Origin: Irpex lacteus
Lineage: Eukaryota; Basidiomycota; Agaricomycetes; Polyporales; Irpicaceae
Assembly: GCA_001986395.2 (NCBI GenBank)
Contig: MQVO02000024.1
Span: 62,001-126,000 of the forward strand
Direction: 5' to 3'
Length of the DNA stretch: 64,000 bases
A model generated the notes under the pieces. It saw nothing but the letters and a program-made list of their open reading frames with translations. It was not told where the DNA came from and did no database searches. A program made the translations under genes and the position numbers. Below are positions 46,844 to 58,813 of this stretch, one piece after another (positions within the stretch are counted from its first letter, which is position 1; every line of letters starts with the position of its first letter).

Positions 46844-49800
46844 TCAAAGCTTCATAAGCCCCTTCATCGCGTTCGCCACAGCGAAACTCGACTTCGCCAT
46901 GATCTGCCGCGACTCCTTGGTCACCTCAGGAAGCGCCTGCACTTCACTGAGTTTGTTCGCGTGCTCACTGAGCTCGTCGAGTATCTCTTCGCCTTGGGCA
47001 CCCGCGGAAGGTGGTAAGTTGTCTTTGCAGACGGCGACGATACTCGATACGATCGTGATGATCTGTGTCAGGTTCTCGTTGAGAGTTGGTGATGGCGTGG
47101 GGCTGCGGACGGCCGACAGCACGGTTTGGATGGCATATACGATAGCGTCCGTTTGTGCCTCGAGGTAGGGCTACGAGATTGTTAGTTCCCAAATATGCTT
47201 CCGTGTGGTAGTACAGTGGTGCTAACCTTGAGTTCAGCCCAAGCATCCTCAGGTCCCTCAGTATGTCCTGACTCGTCACTAGGCGCATTACCCCGATTGT
47301 ATTTACGGTCGAAGACGGGCGCAGGAGAGTTTGTCCCCGAGCTTGAAGAAGCCGATGGTGGTCTGTAGCGCTCCTCATCCAACGACGATCGCCCCAGGAT
47401 CGACTTGACAGTAGGCGGGGACCGTGCAAAGTCGCTTGATCGATCTTGACTCGGTCTATTGCTAGAGCTGCTGGGGGTACGGGGATGATTCGGCGACTTG
47501 ATCTCTTCTACTGAACGCAATGAAGGCATGTATCCCGATGACATCGACGAAGACGACGGGGGAGGTGATCCGGGTGAGAACTGATCTTGCTCTGCCTTCG
47601 TCGCCTTGCGAATCAGCACAGTCTTCGCAATCTCGGTGACGGTTGAGGAGACATGGCTCGCTGCAGCGTCCAACAAACTGACAGGGGACATGCCAGAGCT
47701 AGTGGCATGCGTCTTCGTAGCGGTGACCAAGTTGCTGAGGGTGGCCTCGGCTCGTTCACGAAGGGCATGCAAGGCATCGAGGTCGATCTCCGCACGATCC
47801 CTGCGAGGCCGACGTTCGAAGGCCCGTACGTCCTCGACGATGGCCGTGACGGCGTTAACCACGGTTTTCATAGGTGTGAGTACCCGTGTGGGCGCATTCG
47901 ATCGCCCCGCGGTGAGAAGGCTGTCGATAGCGGAGATGAACGCAGTCACATGGATATCAAGCAAGCCGCCATCCGGTGAGACAGGTAGCTGATCTTCTGA
48001 CTTGGGCGGCTGCAAAAACAGCTGCGACGTGGCTGCAGACAATGAAATTAATTTCGGTAGAATGAATCGATAACGCTGCGCACACCTTTCACGCTTCTCA
48101 GCTCTGTCTTTGCTTGTTCATATTTCCTCTTATATTCTTTCAACTGCGTATCCAAGTCTCTGATCACTGTCAAATCAGCATCTTTGGCCGTCATGAGCTC
48201 GTCGTTGCGGCGAGATAAGTCTGTCAATTCTGCGACGAGACCCTCCATGTCCCCTCGTAGCTGGTCCAGGATCTCGGAATTTCCCTGGCAAAAAGTCAGA
48301 AAGGAGCGGTGTTCGGTGTATGAATGCAACTTACTCCACCACCCTCCGACTCCAGCCTCTCACAACGCTCGCGAAGTATTAGAAGCTCTTCCTCATCTTC
48401 TTGCGCACGTCGAGCAGCCAGCTCTTTCTCGCGCTCTCGATCTTCGCGAATTTCTTCCAACTCTTTCTGCAGCTGCAGTGTAGTTGCCGTCCTCTCCTCA
48501 GCAAGCTAGTTGTGTAGAGTCAGATGAGCTTGTTTCCGTTTTCAGTAATTATGAACGCTTACCTGACGAAGCTCCTCGAGCTCGTTTTCCATCGTCCTTA
48601 CCCGCTCCTCGCTCTCTGCCCACTTCTGCTCACGTAACTGCGCATCCTCAAGCTCGCGCTCGAGACCCGTGATACGAGTCTGCATCGTCGCCACCTTGAA
48701 CTCGTACTCTCGTCGTATTCGCTCCCCTTCTTCACCAGTAACACTCGACCTGCCACCCATTCGAGCTGCTGCAGCGGCCCCTGCAACCCCCGCCGCTATA
48801 CCCATACCCGCACCGCCCGACCGATCAGACGCAACAGATGCTCGACCAAACGACATCTTGTCGAAATAATCCTCGCTCTTGTTCCCCCCATGGTCGTCTT
48901 CGTCATCTCTGACTGATTGTAGCCGTGCGCTCAGCGCACTCAATCCACCAAGACCGCTCGGAGGACTCTGAGGAGAGTCGATGTCTTCTGCGTCGGTATT
49001 ACCCCGACTCTGTTCCCTACTCCTATCTCGCTCATCGACTGCGGTACTAGTGCTATCCCGCACGTCCCTGGCGTACGGTACCTCGATCTCTTCCTCCGCG
49101 ATAGTGCTCTTATTTGGGATGATCATGCCCATGCCGGCAGTCGCGCTCTGCGCGTTCGTCGTTGACGTTGAATCGCTGTGGACGCTGGTGGTTTGACTTT
49201 GCCGCCGACCCAGACTACCGTATTCCCGCTCTCGTTCCCGATCTTCAGACCAGCGACTATTCGCATCTTGAGAGGGACGCCGCCGCGAGTCGTCATCGTA
49301 GCCTTCTCCGCTCCGCCGTGGTGGATACTCTTCTATAGACTTTCGTATTGGTACAGGGGAGCTTGCAGCGTAACCACTGTCAACAGCACGGTCCTCAGAG
49401 GATCGTCGCGGAGGGTTATTGTTGGTAGTGTTGAAGTCGGGTGAGGGATAATCGTCGTATGTTGAGCCGGGGGAGGTCAATGGGTTAGCGGAGTCGGGGA
49501 GCTGGACGCCGTCAGATGGATACAACAATGATATAGATAGCTACTTACTTCCTCTCTAAACTCCGGGTATCTCCGTCCAAGTTCGTAGTAAACATCGCTA
49601 GATAGATCCTTGAATCTACCTGTTGGTAACGTTGCGAGCTTTTGACGAGCCTGGTTACGCTTTGGATGGAAGTCGTCGCGCACGGGAAGAAAGGGTACTA
49701 GGCGAGATGTGTAACAGGACTAAGACGCGAAAACAAGCGCACTCACTTTCGTTATTAGAGGTGTTAGTCTTTCTCCGCACTAGCTCGTCATACACATCTG

Positions 49801-50142
49801 TCGATAGCTCCTGGAATTGCTGCCTGGTTAGGCGAGTTAACTTCTGTCTTGCAGTCGACCGAGAGTTGGCGGGTTCTTTTGAACAAGACGTGAGTCAAAT
49901 GCGATGCTCTAGGTAGTAATGCACATACCCTTGGCCAAGTAAGAAGCCAAATACTGATGTAGCTCATCGAAGTGTGTGCGGGCGATATTACGGGAATCTG
50001 AGCTGAGTGAAGGCATAGGGGCATGTCCAAGAGGTCGGTATGCTTCAGTCTTGTAGTTGGAAATCCCGGAGTAAGTTGTTCCTGTAGGCGACGGAGCACG
50101 GAAGCTGCCAGGGCCTCTGGCATTGGATTGGCTTCTCCTCAT
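46844..50142 (-). CDS. SPA2: SPA2-like polarisome scaffold
   Basis: Eight exons (complement of 49929-50142, 49747-49875, 49549-49697, 48563-49501, 48335-48505, 48086-48284, 47227-48032 and 46844-47170) join in phase to 977 residues. Two Spa2-homology (GIT-type) repeats sit near the N-terminus: RQKLTRLTRQQFQELSTDVY and RQKLATLPTGRFKDLSSDVY, each ending DEL/YEL-RR. A disordered Ser/Arg-rich region follows, then a long coiled coil (EERTATTLQLQKELEEI onward, about 490-640). A predicted helical C-terminal domain closes the protein (VTAFISAIDSLLTAGRS, and the last 110 residues). SPA2 gathers formin, MAPK-cascade and other proteins at the growing hyphal tip. The acceptor of exon 2 ends AAAG, a weaker site, but the reading phase and the first repeat support it. 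Confidence 0.92.
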
Positions 50143-50984
50143 CGCTAAGACCTATTCCTCCCTGTGTAGTAAGCGGAGATGACGGCTATAGCGTCGGCAG
50201 CGTAGGGTCGGTGGTGGCGAGAAGAGAGGGAATGGTCGGCTATCGCTTGGACGGAACTCTGAGTGATACTCTGCCTGTGTGCGATGGGATCATAGATTTG
50301 GCAACGCGGAAAACGCGTTGCAACTGACGCACTGGCTCGCAGGTAAGCAAAACACAAATGCGTTATCTGAGGGCGCGCACCAGTATCCTTCTCGTTTTCA
50401 GATCGTCGTGAGCGTCGTTGAGAAAGCCGTTGGCAGCGACGCCGACGACCATGAACGCGCCCTTGGACACAGCACGTGATCGGTAGCCACGATCTGCTTT
50501 GGCCAGACGGCGCTTGCTGCTGATTGGCTTCTGCATCGCACGACCATGAAAGCCGAACTTATTTTTGTCTTCAAGAGATGCGGCGCGAGGAACTTCGGCA
50601 AAGTGACCTGAATAACTTCCAAGCATTTCGTCTTGCATTGAGCTCAACACTCGACCGCAAGGATAAGTAAGTAGATCATTCGATATCTTCTAACAACAGG
50701 TTCTCATTGAGCAGTGCCGCCCAGGTCCCAGGAACATAGAGAAAGCATATCTTGCTCGACATCTCATCACATCTATGCTTAACTTTGCGAAGTGATCATA
50801 GAGTCGGAAGTAGTCCACACGCCGACACATGTTAGGCTGACACTGTGACTGACGAAGTTGTGAAATCTTAGGGTCCTAGATCATTCAATTGTTCCGCGGA
50901 AAACATGCACTATATGGAACTGGTGTCGATATTCTATTCTGTCGAATCATGAACACTCTGCGTTACGAGTGGCCGAAAAGTCAG
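50143..50984. other. Intergenic upstream of SPA2, unresolved small frames
   Basis: The left part is the SPA2 promoter. A minus-strand frame at 50363-50638 encodes about 91 residues from an ATG (MQDEMLGSYSG, basic middle, a short hydrophobic AFMVVGVAANGF), but it has no recognised domain and no splice partner. I leave it unassigned. Confidence 0.35.
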
Positions 50985-52791
50985 CCTGCAGTGGCCGACG
51001 TGCTGACAATCCAGCCTCTCCGAGTCGATCGTCTCCCGGGCCAGCCTCCGCCACAGTCAGCCTCCTTGGTCGCTTCACATCTATAAAACCACCCCCGCAT
51101 CTGCTAGAACTCCTCGCCCCCTCTTTCTCTCTCACCACCACCTTCCCTTCCTTCGACTTGTCTCTGCCTCTGCTCTGGTTAGCTAGCGGCGTGGGCAAGC
51201 CTCTGTCTCTGTCTACGACAGTCCTCCCATCTCCCTTCGCACATAATGTCTACCTCTACCAACACTCGTCCTTGTTAGACGTTTGTGTCTTCACTCACTC
51301 TTCGTCGCCGACCTCATGCGTCATAGTCACTCTACCGCTTCATACACAACATCCACACAGCTCGGCAATCATTCACTACGATCAAGCTACTCGTCCACCC
51401 CATCCCCACTGCGCTCACACAGCATCGCACTCCGAATCATAGCATCGATATATCAAGCACCACCCACACATACACCCTACACTCATACCTCCCAGAACCA
51501 CAACACTCCTCACATCTCGACTTCGAGTCAGCCTCAGACCATCCATTGCATACCACACGAGGCTGGCTCCGATTCAAGTTCGAGACGAACAGGAACATCA
51601 AGCGACGTCCGCATACTCTTCGATGGCGGAATCGAAGAGCCGTCGGCATTGTTGTTCCTCAGAGGTTGTTCTTGGTTCACTCCTGTTCACCGACCGTTGC
51701 TCGTGCTTATTGGTGAGTGGCTGGCAGTCCTATTACGATCGAGACCAGTGGGCTGACATATATTGCAGATGCTACGGTTCTTGTGTACCCCTGGGGCTGG
51801 GGCTTCTGTTCTCTTGGACTCGTAGCTTCTCTCTTGATCTCAGCTGTTTACCACTCTCGCTGCTCACCATCACCGACCAGGTCTAACCGATTCTCTCGAT
51901 CCTGTGCTCTCGCGCAACATCTCGTTCCGAGGAACGCTACGGACTCGCGGACTATCCGACTGGGCCTCTTCACCAATGGTACTCTGGCAGCCACACCACT
52001 TCTCTTGACTATGCAGAAGACTTACTTCGAGTGACGACACAACTTCTTACTTCGACGTTCTCCGACACACACAAGCTACAATAATTTCGACCTGACATTC
52101 GCGGATTGACGATGGTCATGTACATCATGTACGTATACCTGACTAGTGGCTCATCACCTTTCGACTAACGCCTTCGTAGAATTGGACTTTACATCGGACG
52201 ACATGACAAGGCTCACCCTTGCTCCTACGCCGACAAGAACACGGCACTTACCTCTCGAACATGGGCTCGTGGTCTAACAAGTTGACGACGAGAAAGACTG
52301 CATGCGCTTTCCCGGCTTCGGTTTCGGCTCTTCTCGCTCTCTTTTTTCGCTCTCTGGGACTCAGCAGGTTGGACTCGAAGAAACACGAATACACTCAAAA
52401 CACAGAAAATAAACCAAAAAGACACGGCTCACGACAACATGGAACTTCGGATGGCCTGACGGCTGAAACTCGACAGCGTAGACGATGATACCCCCGTAAC
52501 GATGTACCATACATCTAGACCTCTGGCGAGGTTGTGGGTGGACTATTTCTGAGTCAATGATCGCTCCCTTGCTTTTTGGAAGTGGTGGAAATGGAGGACG
52601 CGGGAGGATGAGTTGTGGTGGAAGCTTGCTGGGGGATTCATCTGGGCAACGGTTGGACTGCAGCACATCGTGCATCGACAAGAACGTTCAGGGGCAATGG
52701 ATCTTGCGCGGCTGGTTTTCAGTTACATCTTTGATACTTGTGTTTTTTACTTTCTACGGCTTCCCATCTGATATTTTGTTCGCCGTAAACT
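50985..52791 (+). repeat. R1 dispersed repeat, copy E
   Basis: Read left to right. TATA box at 51082-51088, preceded by several GTCAGCC and CAGCCTC words. Intron 1 is at 51713-51768, with the same borders as in copy B; intron 2 begins at about 52130. It ends near CTGATATTTTGTTCGCCGTA at about 52791. The tail is the D/E version. This copy alone has a frame that runs from an ATG (51316) through the spliced intron 1 to a stop at 52034, giving 220 residues; the first upstream ATG (51246) opens only ten codons. Relative to copy C, parts of the protein are read in a shifted frame and later return to it (ending MQKTYFE), which argues against simple constraint on one protein. Confidence 0.8.
51316..52034 (+). 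pseudogene. Spliced open frame of R1 copy E (doubtful coding)
   Basis: Exons 51316-51712 and 51769-52034 join in phase to 220 residues within repeat copy E. The first half is rich in Ser, Thr, His and Pro. The second half begins with a hydrophobic stretch (SLGLVASLLISAV) and ends MQKTYFE. No family is recognised. Equivalent frames are broken in copies B and D, and A is truncated, so this is either the last intact member or an accidental open frame in a low-stop, pyrimidine-rich sequence. Confidence 0.3.
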
Positions 52792-53726
52792 CTTGAGGCT
52801 TTTGTGACATGTGTGAACGCTGAGAGCGGTTTGCAAAGGATAGCATGAGAACGTTAATGACGTCTGTGCTCCCACTCCAAACTTGGTGTTGAGTTGCGGG
52901 CACCTGCCTGATCGGGCAATATGATCGAGGTCTAGACATGCGGACCACGCCAGTAACGTTCAAGGCGCATTCGTATGCGTGTCATAGCCACATCTCATAG
53001 ATTATCTAACGACTAGAAGATAAGCCAATCGACGTCATCTACGGACTGCGTGAAGAACAGCATAAACCTTCTCCTCAGATTGTCCGCGGATTGCACAACC
53101 GGTAGTGCTAGCCCCGCCACTGACGGAATCAGGTCAATCTGCTAGTTCAACGCGTGGTAGCCGTTTTCCATCTAAAGCATACTGTAGAGATCAGGACGCT
53201 ACATTGCACTGTCTGGTTGATAACGGAAGTCGCAGGCGAGGTACAAGTCGTCCTGCCTATTTCTCGCAGAAGTGCTCTGGCGCGACGTTATCTCTCAATT
53301 ATTCCATCGTAGAGTGTCAAGCATCCAAACTTCATACATTAACCCTCCCCTGTCAATCCAGCTAGGTCAACAAGAGTGTCCAATGCTCAACCATCAATAC
53401 AGCAGCATTTAGGCTCTGTGCACATTGAAAGAAGCGACCAAAACAACCCAGGTTCCTGGCATTGTTTCATCCACACTGCAGGAACCATCACAACCTAGAC
53501 AGAGTTCTGTCAGTCATCTCGCCGCCCATATAGGTTGTGGAGAAAAGTCTAACACTCCAACCACCGCATTGCGCGATGGCATTGCAAGGAGGAGCAATGT
53601 TGCTAAGTGGCGCAAGGGTGGGCGGGCTTGAAGACTTGTGGCGAAGCTGGACCACTGAAGGTATATAAGTACTGTAGCACAGTGATGAGTCAGCTTGCTA
53701 TCCCGACTTCGTGTCTCAAGCCCGTC
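52792..53726. other. Intergenic, with TATA box of the first 7TM paralogue
   Basis: No gene is seen in most of it. GGTATATAAG at 53660-53669 is a clear TATA box 58 bases before the chosen start codon; the same word precedes the paralogue at 60199-60208. The in-frame ATG at 53685 probably lies upstream of, or at, the transcription start. Confidence 0.55.
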
Positions 53727-54942
53727 ATGCCATCTAACAATATCCCCTACGGCAGACTCGAAGGCATAGAGCACAGCGAACTACCCGCTGCCATCATCTT
53801 CTCCGTCATCTATGCTCCTCTTCTTATCGTCTACCTCGTCCTGAGCTTCCGCAAACCAACATTTGTATGGCGGTCTCTCGTGGTCTTCTGTCTATGTGAG
53901 TGTTGAGTGACTGTCTCTTTCAATAACTGAATAGCATACTCACCGTGAATTCGATCTTCCTCCCCACAGTCCGAATGGTCGGCTTTATTCTCAGGGCCGT
54001 CATAGCCGCAAGCATAAGTGCGAGCACGAGCCTTGGCTTGGTTATCAGCCAACAAGTTATCTATAACATCGGATTTTTCGGCCTCCTCTATTCGGCGTAT
54101 ACGCTCGTCTTGGACAGGTACAATCCGCTTAAGCTCCTGTCATGTAGAATTCAAAGTTGCTCATACCTTCCTTCTGTAGAGATATGTTGACCCATGGACC
54201 AGCTACCGATGCCCGTGGCCCTATTGGTGTATTCATTGGTGGTCTTCGTAGAACGCGTATGCTCGTTCGTGTTGCACTTCTAGTAGCAATTGCTTTGGGG
54301 ATCGCCTCCGGTGTAAGTCGCCCTGTTCCCCTCATCATATCAAACCAGGATGAGGAGTAATCCCCGCATGAATTGCAGGTTAAACAAGGACACACAAACG
54401 CGGACGATCAACAAACTGCACTCGACCTTCGCCGTGGGAGCTTGTATATCTTCTTGGTCGTATCGTGCTTGCTACTCATTATGACTGTAATACTCGCTGG
54501 AGAAGAACTTAGCAGTAAGTATCAGTCGATGATGTAATAATTACAGCTGACCTCGGGGCGTACCTCTTCAGCCGGTCGACGATACGGACCTAAGCACGGA
54601 ATTTTCGCTCTCCTCCTGACTGGCGTTCTTTGCGTTGTAAGAGAAGCGTTCCTATGTGCCACTGCTTCAACGTTCCCACAGGTGAGTTTGCGCCGGCTTC
54701 TTGGTCTTCAGCTAGCTGAGGGGTGTATGTCATCGCAGCACAATAAAGCAGCCTGGTTCTACCCCCTCGTTGCGGTCACAGAGCTTATCTGCGCTCTACT
54801 ATTCCTCGTTCCCAGGCTGGTTCCTTCAAGACAGGAACTCATGGAGGCAGGAATTCGTAACGAGAAAGGGAAACCAAATTATAACGGCGGGATGAGCAAC
54901 ACTGTTGGCGGACGCCAGAACGTCTACCCTAATCCCGGCTAG
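53727..54942 (+). CDS. Seven-transmembrane fungal membrane protein, paralogue 1
   Basis: Six exons (53727-53895, 53970-54117, 54180-54312, 54379-54514, 54572-54681 and 54739-54942) join in phase to 299 residues. Seven hydrophobic helices are visible. Motifs shared with the paralogue at 60296-61513 are ELPAAIIFSVIYAPL, NIGFFGLLYSAYTLVLDR, CVVREAFLCATAS and VPSRQEL near the C-terminus; all five introns match in place and phase. The topology and the helix motifs recall the RTA1/DUF7702-like group of fungal membrane proteins, of which RTA1 members affect lipid transport and stress resistance, but I cannot confirm membership. ATG 53727 aligns with the paralogue's start. The C-terminal tail is polar (NYNGGMSN). 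Probably a plasma or vacuolar membrane protein. Confidence 0.82.
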
Positions 54943-55167
54943 TCTCTTTCCCAACGCGGCCGCAGTGAAATCTTACAGCATTCTGAAGATCTTTCGTAAT
55001 ATCAGTGTTCCATGATCATGCGTATGATTTTGACCTGTATAATATTAACTCGGGATGATGACTTCTTCGAACAAATCCCACCTAATGCATGAGACTTCGG
55101 CTTCACCTACACGTACGCAACGATTAAGTATACACAGCCCCCAAGAAATCCAGGCACGTAGCTTTCA

Positions 55168-57612
55168 TTATACGTCTGCGTTTCTCCACGAAGGATCCAC
55201 CCATTCCAACCCAAACAGATCAAACACCTCTTTCTCTGTTTTAGGGTAGAACGGTTTCGAGTCGTATTGTCGTGTTCTAAGAGTGCAGTCTTAATGAATA
55301 GCATCAAAGTCGGGAGTCCTAGTGGAGCACTTACATTCCGGAGCTATCAAACTTCATTGCTCTATGATCGAATCGAGGTGTCAATGATAAATATTGGTGG
55401 CGGAGGGGAGGGTACTCACACTTTGTCCTTTGCCCACAGCCTGAGATCACGTTGAAACATGATTGAACCACTCCTTCATCGTTGCCGTTATTGAGCAGTC
55501 TGTAAGTCTAATTGCGGGTAAGAGACTCACCACCCAATGACAGCCGTCCAGTATACCTCAGGAAGAGCGAAAATCAAGTCTAAGCGCCTTCTTGTACCCT
55601 TGTAGAACGGCGACGACGAGGGAAGAATGAACACTGTAAGCGCTTTCTCCAATGAATCCCAGTGGGTTGTGCGAAGTGGGTTGTGGCCGCGGAAGTCGGA
55701 TAAGTCTGAGTGGATGCTAAGTGAGCTTATGTAGTGGCATCAAAGAACTCAGAGAACATACGCATGACGTGTGTCACCATGCCTTATGCGGGTGTTGTTA
55801 AAATTTTGTGGGTAAGACATTAACATAATGTGCTCACCTCTTTCATAAAGCCGCTTGACGAAACGTTTGCAAAGCCCTTTAGCGATTGTCGCATCGGGAT
55901 GAGTAAATACAATGTCGACATCATTGCTTTCTGGTTTTCCACGACGATACCTACAAAAGTGTCGTTTTTTATAGAAAGCAAGTTTGAGCCCGCATAATTT
56001 GGGACTTACCCTCCGACAATGGTAGAAACACATCCAGGCTCGAGCTCGTCGAGTTCGCGCATAACGACCCGACCCATCTCTTCAACCTCATCTCTCGGGA
56101 TCCTGGCGAGAAACATGAGTACGAATCTACTTTCCCCAGAATCTTATGTAAATTACCCACTTCATATCCAAGTCCTTCCGTAGCCCCAGCGCGATCTTGA
56201 TCCACGTATCGCCCAGACTCGTATCGAATTGCTCTCTATGGCCCGGCTTGTGCTCCAATTCAACAAGCTGAGACTCTTCAGTCTCCTCCTGCTCGACACC
56301 ATAATATATCTCAAGATCATCAATCGTCCTGAGGCCGAGCGCATATAGCCGACGAGCGGTATGAGGACCTATGCCATATACGGAGGAGAAGAGGGAGAGA
56401 CTCTGAAAACGTTCTGAGGATGCGATCGCGCCTGTCTGTTTGGTTAGGCGAACGATATCTTTCGAAAATCGGGATTAAAAGACCTACGAGCTTCGTTAAT
56501 TTGGCCTGAGTCGACAAATTCCTCGATCTGAAGCATGATTCATGAGACAAGGTAACTCTCTTTCTACACTGGCTGTATTCACTAACCAAGTCTCTGATCT
56601 TTGTCCCACAGTACGGAATTTCGTTGATGTGCGCACGAGAAGTTATACGATGGGGATAAGCTGTATGAGCCAGGTTAGCAAAAGTCGGGGATAATTGGGC
56701 AGTGGATTACACAGATAGTACAAACCTTTGATGCCAGCAATGGCACGAGAGTAGCTCAACGCACTCCGCTCTTCGCCCTCGAGCGCACGACTCCGCTTGA
56801 TTATGTCTAGCTCTACCGCAACAGCTTGATTAGGGCACACCAAAGGGGAAGCTCGTTGGCAGGCGTATCGTGATTTCCAATCGAGTTTCGTTGTATCTGT
56901 CTGTATTGGCGGAGAGGGTGGAAGAAGATGCATAGGAGTAGAGGCAAGGCAATTCTCTTTGGTAGGTGATGAGGAAGATTGTTTTACCCTCGACCTAGTC
57001 GGTCTGACCTCCTGAACCGAAGAGGAAGGATTGGCGGGTGGAGATGGATACTGCTGCATTGGAGGAGATATGGCATCCTCCCGCTCGTCCGATGTATCTT
57101 CGCACAAGCATGGTCTTTGAGCACAGGTAGGACAGTTCCTAACCGTCTCATCACGCAGATCAGGAAAGGCAACATATCCCCCGCAAGGTAATGGTTTCCC
57201 TTCTACGACAGAGTCCCGCAGCCAACTCGGTGTAACTATAGCTTTCGTTTTCTAGGCTGAACATAAGAATAGTCCGAGTAAAGGAAGATTTTGTGCTTAC
57301 TGCGAGCTCCCATGACACATGCCTCTCGAAGCGTCGTCTCATGGTAATAGCGGTAAGAATAACATTTGCATCCTCAATGTCTGTGCAGAGGCTTTTACAG
57401 TTCCTCTCTGCCAGAGCAAACAACTCGGCAAGGGAGGACCCGTCTATCTTGGCCTGAACAATGTAGAGTTTGACTTCAGGCAGAACCTTCGCACTTCTTT
57501 CGACCTTGGTTCGTTTGGACGGAACGTCAACGTTGCCCACCCCGGTGTCTGAACGAGATGAATATCCGGAGGATCCTGCGCGAACAGGAGGTGCTGGACG
57601 TTTGAAAGGCAT
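55168..57612 (-). CDS. POL4: Family-X DNA polymerase (POL4 / polymerase lambda-like)
   Basis: Twelve exons (complement of 57301-57612, 56726-57251, 56587-56660, 56488-56527, 56161-56431, 56010-56102, 55838-55950, 55762-55782, 55531-55705, 55420-55473, 55335-55361 and 55168-55276) join in phase to 604 residues. A BRCT-like region (VKLYIVQAKI, then VTPSWLRDSVVEGKPL) opens the protein, and a Ser/Pro linker follows. The 8-kDa-type region and a helix-hairpin-helix (VYGIGPHTARRLYALGL) precede the palm, with GGYRRGKPESNDVDIVFTHP carrying two catalytic Asp residues. The third Asp is in RRRLDLIFALP. The end shows SGSIMFQRDLRLWA and FGLEWVDPSWRN. Family X fills short gaps in base-excision repair and non-homologous end joining. 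Two acceptors end AAG or follow a nearby decoy AG; exons of 21 and 27 nt are present. Confidence 0.93.
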
Positions 57613-57819
57613 ATGTACAACCTGAAAAGACAAAAAAGATTACAATAGCGGTAAGTAGGACTACACCATGGTGGTTACAAATAGAGAGTGCAGTCTCTCT
57701 GGAAGTATTGTGGAGGCTCGTTGGTAGGCGGTCCAGGAATGACGATGATCGTTATTGTAGTCAAAGCGCCCGGTGACTATGCCTGCCCTAAAGAAGGGAT
57801 ATAAGCAAGGCGCCAGCTC

Positions 57820-58813
57820 CTGTAGTCTCGGAACCAGCCGTTTGGACCTGCCCGATTAGGAGGCGGAGTGCGAAAAAGACAAGAACGGGCGCGGTCCAAA
57901 CGTCTGGTGTCTTTGGTAGAGAGGGAGGGTGATACGTCGTCACATGCCGTATGCCACTGTACGCGACGCGACAGCCTGTCGGTGAGGGAATGTCGTGCTC
58001 CTTCTCTCCCCTATTAGAATAGTTCAATACATTACCCTGGTCACTCTACATTAAGTCTGATTTATTCTTGTCGACATGCCCCCGAAAACGCGTGCAGAAG
58101 CGAAGAAGAAAACAAACCAGGCTCTGATGCGCTTGTTGGGTGAGGTCGATGGGGGACGAGGCGGGAAGGGGATTGATTTCAGAAGAGAGAAGAGGTACCA
58201 TACAATATCCGATATCACTCGCCACCGTGCTCCTGTCCTCTTCACTCTCGTCGTCGTCCTCCCGGTCCCGGTCATTGCCAGTGGAGTGCGCATCAGTCTT
58301 CATAATCCGGAACACTCTGGGTCGGTCCGTTCGCCTATTTGATAGCTATAGACGTCAGTTTGTTTTAGTGACTACCAAGCCTATACGATGCGAGCACTCA
58401 TGTTCGACTGTACGTCGGTCACGCCAGCGAACGATGAGCTAGTGCGTCTGCGCGCCATTCCACTGATCCCTGAACCCCTCCGCGTGTCCAGCTGAATCGG
58501 CTCACGCCTGTGTGCTGATTTGGAATATGTTGCGACGATTACTGATTTTATCAAGTCGTCGACGCTCGGTCGACGTGTGCGTAGGTGTATGTACAAGCGA
58601 AAGTGTGCGACGCGGTTCACGAACGCTATGACAATTTGGGCGTCTCAGTAATTTAGAAAGCTGTCTACGGCACGTGACGACGTATCGCCACCCCTCTCTG
58701 CCAAATGCACCAGACCTTCGGGCGGGTCCTCTGTTTCGTCTTTTTCGCACTCCGCCGCCCGAATAGGTAGGAGCCAACGGCGACCTCCGAAGGGCTGGCT
58801 TGCGAGACTACAG
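57820..58813. repeat. Imperfect inverted repeat with about 715-bp spacer
   Basis: The arm at 57820-57951, read on the minus strand, matches the arm at 58666-58813, read on the plus strand. Both begin TACGGC(A)YGTGACGACGTATC, share CCCTCTCT-CCAAA, CACCAGAC and TCGTCTTTTTCGCACTCCGCC-like blocks (in both arms the run TCTTTTTCGCACTCCGCC is identical), and end GAGACTACAG. The arms differ by scattered substitutions and small gaps. The spacer holds no confirmed gene, only a short plus-strand frame from an ATG near 58077 (MPPKTRAEAKKK). It may be a decayed terminal-inverted-repeat element. Confidence 0.7.

Noticed and set aside
50363..50638. 91-residue minus-strand frame upstream of SPA2
   Set aside because: Has an ATG and a basic centre, but no family resemblance or splice partner; kept only as a note in the intergenic entry.
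58077..58341. Plus-strand frame starting MPPKTRAEAKKK inside the inverted repeat
   Set aside because: Only the first 40 codons look protein-like; the rest is a shifting Pro/Val/Ser-rich frame and an opposite-strand frame covers the same bases.
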